This document shows positions 56,805 to 64,000 of a DNA stretch of 64,000 nucleotides, one piece after another (the stretch's first letter is position 1; every line of letters starts with the position of its first letter). The notes under the pieces were generated by a model. That model was not told where the DNA came from and searched no databases. It saw only the letters and a list, made by a program, of their open reading frames with translations. The stretch spans positions 1,364,001-1,428,000 of the forward strand of contig NZ_CAMDRE010000001.1 in assembly GCF_945906775.1 (NCBI RefSeq), given 5' to 3'. The translations under genes and the position numbers were made by a program. Source of the stretch: Citrobacter sp. Marseille-Q6884 (GTDB lineage: Bacteria > Pseudomonadota > Gammaproteobacteria > Enterobacterales > Enterobacteriaceae).

Positions 56805-58154
56805 TTACTCAAACAGATTATGATGCAGTTTTTGTACAACCTGTTCGGCTTCCGTACCCGGTACCAGGAAGCACAGGTTATGGCTGGAAGCGCCGTAGCA
56901 AATCATTCGAATGTTGAAGGGCTCCAGCACGCCGAAGACCTCTTTACCCACGCCGCAGGCTTTGGACAGATCGTTGCCAATCAGCGCCACCAGCGCCAGG
57001 CCTTCTTCTACCTCCACCCGACACAGAGCAGACAGCTCCATCAGCAGAGATTGCGTAAGCAGCGTATCGCCGGTGGAGGTTGAACCTGTTGTATCCAGCG
57101 TCAACGCTACGCTGACCTCTGAAGTGGTGATCAAATCCACTGAAATATTGTGGCGTGCCAGAATGCCGAAGACTTCCGCTAAAAAGCCGCGAGAGTGCAG
57201 CATATTCAGGCTATGCAGCGTGAGCAGCGTTTGTTTACGGCGCAGCGCCAGCGCGCGGAACAGCGGAGGATTCTGGGTTTTATTACACACCAGCGTCCCA
57301 CCCGCTTTCGGTTCTTTGCTGGAGCCAACAAAAACGGGAATATCGCTACGAACGGCAGGGAGCAGGGTTGCCGGGTGCAACACCTTCGCACCGAAGGTTG
57401 CCATCTCTGCAGCCTCTTCGAAGGCGATTTCATCGATACGCTGTGCCGTCGGCACGACACGCGGATCGGTGGTGTAGATGCCGGGAACATCGGTCCAGAT
57501 ATCTACGCGCGTTGCGTGCAGCGCCTCTGCCAGTAAGGCGGCAGTATAATCGCTGCCGCCACGTCCCAGCGTAGTAGTGCGGCCTTTGCTTTCACTGCCG
57601 ATAAACCCCTGGGTAATGACCAGACCTTCACTCAGGCGCGGGGCTAACTGTAGCGTGGCCAGCTCGGCCAGTGCTGCGATATCCGGCTCTGCGCGACCAA
57701 AACGGTCATTGGTACGCATCACTTTGCGCACATCAAACCACTGTGCCTGAACGTTACGCTCACGCAGGATCTCCACAAACAACAAGGTAGACATCAGTTC
57801 ACCATGGCTGACCAGTTCATCGGTCAGTGCCGTTGACGTCGCCAGTGAAGCCGCTTCCGCCAGCGTGGTGATGTTCTCCATCAGACGTTCGATCTCTTCG
57901 CGGATAACGTTCGGGTAGCGCAGACGTTCCAGGATATTGAACTGAATTTGACGAATGGTATCGAGTTTCTCAAAGCGCGCTGTTGGCTCAAGTCCTTCAG
58001 CCAATGCAACCAGCAGATTGGTGACGCCAGCGGATGCGGAGAGGACAACAACACGTACGTTGGGGTCGGAAAGTACCACATCAGCGCTACGGTTCATGGC
58101 GTCGAAATCCGCGACGCTGGTACCGCCAAACTTGGAGACAACTACATCAGTCAT
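56805..58154 (-). CDS. lysC: Lysine-sensitive aspartokinase III
   Basis: The 449-residue enzyme phosphorylates aspartate, the first step to lysine, threonine and methionine. The N-terminal kinase motif KFGGTSV (8-14) is followed by two C-terminal ACT domains (about 310-445) that bind lysine for feedback inhibition. Length equals that of E. coli LysC. The upstream region has a clear promoter but, unlike E. coli, no lysine riboswitch. Confidence 0.97.
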   Translation of the reverse strand: MTDVVVSKFGGTSVADFDAMNRSADVVLSDPNVRVVVLSASAGVTNLLVALAEGLEPTARFEKLDTIRQIQFNILERLRYPNVIREEIERLMENITTLAEAASLATSTALTDELVSHGELMSTLLFVEILRERNVQAQWFDVRKVMRTNDRFGRAEPDIAALAELATLQLAPRLSEGLVITQGFIGSESKGRTTTLGRGGSDYTAALLAEALHATRVDIWTDVPGIYTTDPRVVPTAQRIDEIAFEEAAEMATFGAKVLHPATLLPAVRSDIPVFVGSSKEPKAGGTLVCNKTQNPPLFRALALRRKQTLLTLHSLNMLHSRGFLAEVFGILARHNISVDLITTSEVSVALTLDTTGSTSTGDTLLTQSLLMELSALCRVEVEEGLALVALIGNDLSKACGVGKEVFGVLEPFNIRMICYGASSHNLCFLVPGTEAEQVVQKLHHNLFE

Positions 58155-58231
58155 AACTACCTCGTGTCAGGGAGTGAAAAAAAGCGACCATGGCACAAAG
58201 GAAGCTGGTGCAGGCGCAAATACCGTATTTA

Positions 58232-58260
58232 TAAATAAAAGGTGTGCGGGTGACTGTCAA
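58232..58260 (-). promoter_or_regulatory. lysC promoter
   Basis: On the minus strand TTGACA (58260-58255), exactly 17 bp, then TATTTA (58237-58232) forms a near-consensus sigma-70 promoter. Predicted transcription start is about 58225, leaving a leader of about 70 nt. Confidence 0.8.
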
Positions 58261-58452
58261 CGCTGGGATTATGCGGATTTTTCATGCTGTCATGGCCCTG
58301 AGTAACAGCGCTTATAACAGCTATACTTTTTGCTGCTTTTCACCTCCGTTTCATACAGGCCAGTGCAATGGCATTAAAACAATCACACTTTTCTGTGACT
58401 GGCGTTACAATCGATCTCAGTCACAATTCTCAAAATCAGAAGAGTATTGCTA

Positions 58453-60099
58453 ATGAAAAACATCAATCCAACGCAGACCTCAGCCTGGCAGGCACTACAA
58501 AAACACTTTGAAGAGATGAAAGACGTTACTATCGCGGATCTGTTCGCGAAAGATAGCGATCGTTTCACTAAGTTTTCCGCGACGTTTGACGATCTGATGC
58601 TGGTGGATTTTTCCAAAAACCGCATCACGGAAGAGACCTTGGCCAAACTGCAGGATCTGGCGAAAGAGACCGATCTGGCGGGTGCGATCAAGTCCATGTT
58701 CTCCGGTGAGAAAATCAACCGTACCGAAGACCGTGCTGTGCTGCACGTCGCGCTGCGTAACCGTAGCAATACCCCCATCATCGTGGACGGCAAAGATGTG
58801 ATGCCGGAAGTGAACGCTGTGCTGGAGAAGATGAAAACCTTCTCTGAAGCAATCATCTCCGGTCACTGGAAAGGTTATACCGGTAAAGCCATCACGGATG
58901 TGGTGAACATCGGTATCGGCGGTTCTGATCTCGGTCCATTTATGGTGACCGAAGCGCTGCGTCCGTACAAAAATCACCTGAATATGCACTTCGTCTCTAA
59001 CGTCGATGGCACCCACATCGCGGAAGTGCTGAAGAAAGTGAACCCGGAAACCACGCTGTTCCTGGTCGCTTCTAAAACGTTCACCACGCAGGAAACCATG
59101 ACCAACGCCCACAGCGCGCGCGACTGGTTCCTGAAAACGGCTGGCGATGAAAAACACGTTGCGAAACACTTCGCCGCGCTGTCCACCAACGCGAAAGCGG
59201 TGGGTGAGTTTGGTATTGATACCGCGAACATGTTCGAGTTCTGGGACTGGGTGGGCGGTCGTTACTCCCTGTGGTCAGCCATTGGTTTGTCCATCATCTT
59301 GTCTGTGGGCTTCGATAACTTTGTTGAGCTGCTGTCCGGCGCGCACGCGATGGATAAACACTTCGCCACCACGCCTGCAGAGAAAAATCTGCCGGTGCTG
59401 CTGGCGCTGATCGGCATCTGGTACAACAATTTCTTCGGTGCTGAAACCGAAGCGATCCTGCCGTATGACCAGTATATGCACCGTTTTGCGGCCTACTTCC
59501 AGCAGGGTAACATGGAGTCCAACGGCAAATACGTTGACCGTAACGGTAATGCCGTGGATTACCAGACTGGCCCAATCATTTGGGGTGAGCCGGGGACTAA
59601 CGGTCAGCACGCGTTCTATCAGCTGATTCACCAGGGCACCAAAATGGTTCCTTGCGACTTTATCGCGCCGGCTATCACGCACAACCCGCTGTCAGATCAC
59701 CATCCGAAACTGCTGTCTAACTTCTTCGCCCAGACTGAAGCGCTGGCGTTCGGTAAATCCCGCGAAGTGGTTGAGCAGGAATATCGCGATCAGGGTAAAG
59801 ATCCGGCAACGCTGGAACACGTGGTACCGTTCAAAGTGTTCGAAGGCAACCGCCCAACCAACTCCATCCTGCTGCGCGAAATTACGCCGTTTAGCCTGGG
59901 TGCGCTGATTGCGCTGTATGAGCACAAAATCTTTACTCAGGGCGCTATCCTGAACATCTTCACCTTCGACCAGTGGGGCGTTGAGCTGGGCAAACAGCTG
60001 GCAAACCGTATTCTGCCGGAGCTGAACGATGATAAAGCGGTTTCTTCCCATGATGCTTCCACTAATGGGTTGATCAACCGTTACAAAGCCTGGCGTTAA
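58453..60099 (+). CDS. pgi: Glucose-6-phosphate isomerase
   Basis: The 548-residue enzyme interconverts glucose-6-phosphate and fructose-6-phosphate. The sugar-phosphate-binding signatures GIGGSDLGP and DWVGGRYSLWSAIGL are present, with the catalytic Glu of GEPGTNGQHAFYQ and the Lys near the C terminus. The start MKNINPTQ matches E. coli; an ATG two codons upstream is less likely. The 298-nt gap to the divergent lysC holds both promoters. Confidence 0.98.
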   Translation: MKNINPTQTSAWQALQKHFEEMKDVTIADLFAKDSDRFTKFSATFDDLMLVDFSKNRITEETLAKLQDLAKETDLAGAIKSMFSGEKINRTEDRAVLHVALRNRSNTPIIVDGKDVMPEVNAVLEKMKTFSEAIISGHWKGYTGKAITDVVNIGIGGSDLGPFMVTEALRPYKNHLNMHFVSNVDGTHIAEVLKKVNPETTLFLVASKTFTTQETMTNAHSARDWFLKTAGDEKHVAKHFAALSTNAKAVGEFGIDTANMFEFWDWVGGRYSLWSAIGLSIILSVGFDNFVELLSGAHAMDKHFATTPAEKNLPVLLALIGIWYNNFFGAETEAILPYDQYMHRFAAYFQQGNMESNGKYVDRNGNAVDYQTGPIIWGEPGTNGQHAFYQLIHQGTKMVPCDFIAPAITHNPLSDHHPKLLSNFFAQTEALAFGKSREVVEQEYRDQGKDPATLEHVVPFKVFEGNRPTNSILLREITPFSLGALIALYEHKIFTQGAILNIFTFDQWGVELGKQLANRILPELNDDKAVSSHDASTNGLINRYKAWR

Positions 60100-60165
60100 T
60101 CGGCTTCTTCCTTCGAACTGCAGCCAACACCGCTGCAATTCGAATGGATGTGCTGATTACCTGTG

Positions 60166-60196
60166 AAAAAAGCCGATATTATTATCGGCTTTTTTG
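60166..60196 (+). terminator. pgi terminator
   Basis: A perfect stem AAAAAAGCCGATA / TATCGGCTTTTTT encloses ATTAT-type loop bases and ends in a T-run, 67 nt after pgi. Confidence 0.9.
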
Positions 60197-60275
60197 TAAG
60201 ATAATTCCGCTTGCTGGTCTTCTTTACGATCAATTATTAATTGAGCTTAATCCTAAAATAATAAACAGGATCACC

Positions 60276-60338
60276 ATGGCACGCCGTTATTTTAAGATTA
60301 TACGGATATTGATCTTTTTGTTTTTATATTTTAACTAA
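60276..60338 (+). CDS. Candidate 20-residue hydrophobic small protein
   Basis: A short frame in the AT-rich pgi-yjbE gap starts at ATG behind AGGATCACC and encodes MARRYFKIIRILIFLFLYFN. It has a positively charged N terminus followed by about 13 hydrophobic or aromatic residues, the form of a single-span small membrane protein. I do not recognise a family. Codon use is not informative at this length. The frame could also be chance in AT-rich DNA, so confidence is low. Confidence 0.35.
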   Translation: MARRYFKIIRILIFLFLYFN

Positions 60339-60490
60339 CTGATTTATATTGTTTTGTAATTGAGTTTCTAATAATTATAAAACACCCTTTCTCATTATCT
60401 TAAATTCCCGCCTCGCGTAATTCGCATACTTCGGTTGTGTATACTCTACCTCGCCCGAAATTCTTTTGGGTAAATCTCCATTCATGCAAT
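60339..60490. other. AT-rich region upstream of yjbE
   Basis: No gene is seen. This should contain the yjbEFGH promoter, which in E. coli is activated through the Rcs phosphorelay. I did not find a convincing RcsB box here; the nearest match (TAAGATTATACGGA, 60292-60305) is partial and lies within the candidate small frame. Confidence 0.4.
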
Positions 60491-60504
60491 GAAGGGAAAT
60501 TATG

Positions 60505-60747
60505 ATGAAAAAAGTACTGTATGGCCTTTTGGCTATATCTGCGCTTGCGGCGACCTCTGCCTCTGCCGCCCCCGTTCAGGTGGGGGAGGCTGCAGGGTCG
60601 GCTGCCGCGTCGGTTTCGGCAGGCAGTTCCTCCGCAACCAGCGTGAGCACCGTAGGTTCTGCAGTGGGCGTCGCCCTGGCGGCAACCGGTGGTGGCGATG
60701 GCTCTAATACCGGAACCACAACCACCACGACCACCAGTACCCAGTAA
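60505..60747 (+). CDS. yjbE: Secreted Ser/Ala/Gly/Thr-rich protein YjbE
   Basis: The 80-residue protein has a signal peptide (about 1-22, ending SASAAP). The mature part is low complexity: Ala/Ser/Gly/Val rich, then a run of Thr (TGTTTTTTTST). It is the first gene of the exopolysaccharide operon yjbEFGH (paralogous to gfcABCD). The second of two adjacent ATG codons gives the E. coli N terminus. Function is unknown. Confidence 0.92.
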   Translation: MKKVLYGLLAISALAATSASAAPVQVGEAAGSAAASVSAGSSSATSVSTVGSAVGVALAATGGGDGSNTGTTTTTTTSTQ

Positions 60748-60766
60748 TACCGGTACGTTTAATTCT

Positions 60767-60795
60767 AACCACACTTCGGTGTGGTTATTTTTCCC
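60767..60795 (+). terminator. Attenuator-like hairpin between yjbE and yjbF
   Basis: A perfect 8-bp stem AACCACAC / GTGTGGTT with a TTCG tetraloop is followed by ATTTTTCCCC. It may make yjbE more abundant than yjbFGH, by partial termination or 3' protection. Confidence 0.78.
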
Positions 60796-60810
60796 CTCTG
60801 GAGAAGCGTC

Positions 60811-61449
60811 GTGAAGCGACCCGCGCTCATAGTAATTTGCCTGTTATTACAGGCGTGCTCAGCCACCACCAAAGGGCTGGGTCATTCGCTGTGGGAGAGC
60901 ATGTTTGGCACTCCCGGCGTACAGATGACGGACGATGATATCCAAAACATGCCTTATGCCAGCCAGTATATGCAGCTTAATGGGGGGCCCCAGCTGTTTG
61001 TGGTGCTCGCTTTTGCAGAAAACGGACAGCAGAAATGGGTCACGCAAGATCAGGCCATTCTCGTCACACAGCATGGGCGTCTGGTGAAAACGCTGCTTAG
61101 TGGAGACAACCTGATCGAGGTCAGCCATGTGGCAGACGATCCGTTGATCAATCCAAAGCGGATTATCGACGGCGCAACGTGGACCCGGACGATGGGCTGG
61201 ACCGAGCATAAGCAGGTTCGCTATGCCACTGCGCGCTCCGTCTTCAAATGGGATGGCTCAGACAGCATCAGGGTTGCCAGCGATGAAACTCAGGTTCGCG
61301 TGCTGGTTGAAGAGGTCACAACCGATCAGGCTCACTGGCAAAACCGTTACTGGATTGATAGCGACGGACTGATTCGCCAGTCGGAGCAGTACCTGGGCGC
61401 CCATTACTTCCCGGTAAAAACCACGCTGATTAAGGCGGCAAAATCATGA
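60811..61449 (+). CDS. yjbF: Exopolysaccharide-operon lipoprotein YjbF
   Basis: The 212-residue lipoprotein begins at GTG (60811) behind TGGAGAAG. The lipobox LLLQAC gives Cys17 as the lipidated residue. It belongs to the YjbF/GfcB family, whose members are outer-membrane lipoproteins of capsule or exopolysaccharide export operons. It overlaps yjbG by 4 nt. Confidence 0.93.
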   Translation: MKRPALIVICLLLQACSATTKGLGHSLWESMFGTPGVQMTDDDIQNMPYASQYMQLNGGPQLFVVLAFAENGQQKWVTQDQAILVTQHGRLVKTLLSGDNLIEVSHVADDPLINPKRIIDGATWTRTMGWTEHKQVRYATARSVFKWDGSDSIRVASDETQVRVLVEEVTTDQAHWQNRYWIDSDGLIRQSEQYLGAHYFPVKTTLIKAAKS

Positions 61450-62183
61450 TTAAACAGACTATCACGGCGCTGATCGTCAGCCTGAGCATGTCTTCTGTTT
61501 TTGCCGCCGGAACCGTCAATGTGATGATTGCGGGCAGTACGGAGCCAAAAACGTTGACCGGCGCAGAGCATCTGATCGATCTGGTGGGACAACCGAAACT
61601 GGCCGGAAGCTGGTGGCCCGCGGCGGTTATCGGTGAAGAGCAGGCGACCAGGACGGCGCAGCGCCAGCAACAGATGCTGTTGGCGCGTTTATCGGCGCTG
61701 GGCGCTGAAGAAGGGGGGGACGATGCCGCAGCAATTAACGCGCTACGTCAGCAAATTCAGTCGTTGAAGGTCACTGGCAGGCAGCTGATTAATCTCGACC
61801 CGGATGTTGTACGGGTGCGTGAACGCGGTAACCCGCCCTTGCAGGGCAACTACACGCTATGGGTCGGGCCACAGCCCGCAGACGTCACGTTGTTCGGGTT
61901 GATCAGCCGCCCGGGCAAACAACCGTTTATGCCCGGGCGTGATGTTGCCCGTTATCTCGAGGGGCAACAACGGCTTAGCGGCGCGGATCGCAGCTATGCC
62001 TGGGTCATCTATCCCGACGGACGCACGCAAAAAGTACCGGTCGCTTACTGGAACAAACGTCACGTTGAGCCAATGCCCGGCAGTATCATTTTTGTCGGAC
62101 TCTCTGATGCCGTCTGGAGTCCTGTACCGGATGACATCAATGCCGACATCCTTCGTACCCTGACCCAGCGGATACCCGAATAA
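61446..62183 (+). CDS. yjbG: Exopolysaccharide-operon periplasmic protein YjbG
   Basis: The 245-residue protein has a signal peptide (about 1-20, SSVFAAG) and belongs to the YjbG/GfcC family, which has beta-grasp domains like those of capsule-export Wza proteins. It lies between YjbF and the outer-membrane protein YjbH, overlapping both by 1-4 nt. Confidence 0.93.
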   Translation: MIKQTITALIVSLSMSSVFAAGTVNVMIAGSTEPKTLTGAEHLIDLVGQPKLAGSWWPAAVIGEEQATRTAQRQQQMLLARLSALGAEEGGDDAAAINALRQQIQSLKVTGRQLINLDPDVVRVRERGNPPLQGNYTLWVGPQPADVTLFGLISRPGKQPFMPGRDVARYLEGQQRLSGADRSYAWVIYPDGRTQKVPVAYWNKRHVEPMPGSIIFVGLSDAVWSPVPDDINADILRTLTQRIPE

Positions 62184-64000
62184 TGAGAAGCACTTATCTG
62201 CTCAGCTTACTGGCGCTGGGCGTAAGCATGGCTTGCCATGGCGAAACTTTCCCGGCACCGGTTGGCCCTTCCCAGTCTGACTTTGGCGGGGTGGGATTGC
62301 TACAAACCCCAACCGCGCGTATGGCGCGTGAAGGTGAAATGAGCCTGAACTACCGCGATAACGATCAGTACCGCTACTATTCAGCGTCTGTACAGCTATT
62401 TCCCTGGCTGGAAACCACGCTGCGTTATACCGATGTGCGCACGAAAAAATACAGTAGCGTCGCGTCGTTTTCTGGCGATCAGACATACAAGGATAAGGCT
62501 TTTGATCTCAAACTGCGGTTATGGGAAGAGAGTTACTGGATGCCGCAAGTCGCGGTGGGTGCACGGGATATCGGCGGAACCGGCCTGTTTGATGCGGAGT
62601 ATATCGTGGCCAGCAAAGCCTGGGGGCCGTTTGATTTCTCGCTCGGCCTTGGTTGGGGATATCTGGGAACCAGCGGCAACGTCAGTAATCCGCTGTGTTC
62701 ATACAGTGATAAATTCTGTTATCGCGACAACAGCTATAAACAAGCCGGTTCCATCGACGGTAGTCAGATGTTTCACGGTCCGGCATCGCTGTTTGGCGGC
62801 GTAGAATACCAGACGCCCTGGCAACCGTTGCGTCTGAAACTGGAGTATGAAGGGAATAACTACCAACAGGATTTTGCGGGCAAGCTGGAACAGAAGAGCA
62901 AGTTTAACGTCGGCGCCATTTACCGCGTCACCGATTGGGCCGACGTTAACCTCAGCTACGAACGTGGCAACACCTTTATGTTTGGGGTCACGCTGCGGAC
63001 GAATTTTAACGATCTGCGACCAACGTATAACGACAACGCGCGTCCGAAATATCAGCCACAGCCGCAGGATGCCATCCTGCAACACTCGGTGGTGGCGAAT
63101 CAGTTGACGCTGCTGAAGTACAACGCCGGACTGGCCGATCCGAAAATTCAGGTGAAGGGCGATACGCTGTACGTCACCGGCGAGCAAGTGAAGTACCGTG
63201 ATTCTCGTGAAGGGATCGCGCGCGCGAACCGGATCGTTATGAACGATCTTCCTGAAGGGATCCGCACGATCCGGGTGACAGAAAATCGCCTGAATATGCC
63301 GCAGGTCACCACTGAAACTGAAGTCTCAAGTCTGAAGCGTCATCTGGAAGGCGAGCCGCTCGGCCATGAAACACCGCTGGCGCAAAAACGCGTTGAACCT
63401 GTGGTGCCGGAGAGTACCGAGCAGGGGTGGTACATCGACAAATCCCGTTTCGATTTCCATATTGATCCGGTGCTGAACCAGTCCGTGGGCGGGCCGGAAA
63501 ACTTCTATATGTATCAGTTGGGTGTGATGGGAACAGCCGATCTGTGGGTGACGGATCACCTGCTCACCACCGGTAGTCTTTTTGCCAACCTCGCCAACAA
63601 CTACGACAAGTTTAACTACACCAATCCGCCAAACGATTCACATTTGCCGCGAGTACGTACCCATGTACGTGACTATGTGCAGAACGATGTGTATGTGAAT
63701 AACCTGCAGGCCAATTATTTCCAGTATTTCGGTAAGGGATTCTATGGTCAGGTTTATGGCGGCTATCTCGAAACCATGTACGGCGGGGCGGGGGCTGAAG
63801 TGCTGTACCGTCCGGTAGACAGTAACTGGGCGTTTGGCATTGATGCCAACTATGTGAAGCAGCGCGACTGGCGTAGTGCGCAGGATATGATGAAATTCAC
63901 GGATTACAGCGTGAAGACCGGGCATTTGACCGCCTACTGGACACCGTCTTTCGCCCAGGATGTTCTGGTGAAAGCCAGTGTGGGTCAGTACCTGGCGGGG
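62183..64000 (+). CDS. yjbH: Exopolysaccharide-operon outer-membrane protein YjbH, 5' part
   Basis: The frame is open for 606 codons to the end of the window; E. coli YjbH is about 698 residues, so about 90 are missing. A signal peptide (about 1-19, ending SMACHG) is followed by DFGGVGLLQTPTARM, typical of the family, and alternating aromatic strands consistent with an outer-membrane beta barrel. Its ATG overlaps the yjbG stop (TAATG). The yjb operon is needed for production of an extracellular polysaccharide in E. coli. Confidence 0.93.
   Translation, partial: MRSTYLLSLLALGVSMACHGETFPAPVGPSQSDFGGVGLLQTPTARMAREGEMSLNYRDNDQYRYYSASVQLFPWLETTLRYTDVRTKKYSSVASFSGDQTYKDKAFDLKLRLWEESYWMPQVAVGARDIGGTGLFDAEYIVASKAWGPFDFSLGLGWGYLGTSGNVSNPLCSYSDKFCYRDNSYKQAGSIDGSQMFHGPASLFGGVEYQTPWQPLRLKLEYEGNNYQQDFAGKLEQKSKFNVGAIYRVTDWADVNLSYERGNTFMFGVTLRTNFNDLRPTYNDNARPKYQPQPQDAILQHSVVANQLTLLKYNAGLADPKIQVKGDTLYVTGEQVKYRDSREGIARANRIVMNDLPEGIRTIRVTENRLNMPQVTTETEVSSLKRHLEGEPLGHETPLAQKRVEPVVPESTEQGWYIDKSRFDFHIDPVLNQSVGGPENFYMYQLGVMGTADLWVTDHLLTTGSLFANLANNYDKFNYTNPPNDSHLPRVRTHVRDYVQNDVYVNNLQANYFQYFGKGFYGQVYGGYLETMYGGAGAEVLYRPVDSNWAFGIDANYVKQRDWRSAQDMMKFTDYSVKTGHLTAYWTPSFAQDVLVKASVGQYLAG

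Overview
The window is chromosomal DNA of an enterobacterium close to Escherichia, Salmonella and Citrobacter, most likely Citrobacter. The gene order murB-birA-coaA-tRNAs-tufB-secE-nusG-rplKAJL-rpoBC-thi-rsd-nudC-hemE-nfi-yjaG-hupA-yjaH-zraPSR-purDH-rrn-yjaB-metA-aceBAK-iclR-metH-yjbB-pepE-rluF-yjbD-lysC-pgi-yjbEFGH is the 90-min region of E. coli K-12. The 16S variable regions look like Citrobacter/Salmonella. The 23S gene has no intervening sequences in helices 25 and 45, where Salmonella usually has them. The genus call rests on recall, not on a search.

Positions 1-8.5 kb: the end of murB, then birA and a divergent coaA. A stringent-type promoter follows and drives four tRNAs and tufB, then secE-nusG and the L11-L1 and L10-L7/L12 units. 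Positions 8.5-17 kb: rpoB and rpoC, intact and with no resistance change in the rifampicin cluster. Positions 16.9-17.6 kb: an accessory pair of PTS proteins (IIB then IIA, lactose/cellobiose family) with no IIC permease, downstream of a CRP-like site. Positions 17.8-23.5 kb: the thiCEFSGH operon under a TPP riboswitch, whose P3 stem carries a 109-nt dispersed repeat.

Positions 23.6-35 kb: rsd, nudC, hemE, nfi, yjaG, hupA, yjaH, the zinc-envelope-stress locus zraP/zraSR with two divergent sigma-54 promoters, and purHD with a PurR box. Positions 35-40.5 kb: an rRNA operon at the rrnE position. Its 16S-23S spacer has no tRNA, although the E. coli operon here carries tRNA-Glu. Positions 40.5-52 kb: yjaB, metA with met boxes, the glyoxylate-bypass operon aceBAK, its repressor iclR, and metH.

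Positions 52-64 kb: yjbB, pepE, an AT-rich chromosomal ccdAB toxin-antitoxin pair, rluF (with a second copy of the 109-nt repeat in its upstream region), yjbD, lysC, pgi, and the exopolysaccharide operon yjbEFGH, which runs off the end. The lysC leader appears to have lost the lysine riboswitch known from E. coli. I see no prophage, insertion sequence or CRISPR array. The most notable signals are regulatory: a repeat inserted in a riboswitch helix with a covarying sister copy, a missing lysine riboswitch, a tRNA-less rRNA spacer, the orphan PTS pair and the chromosomal ccdAB.
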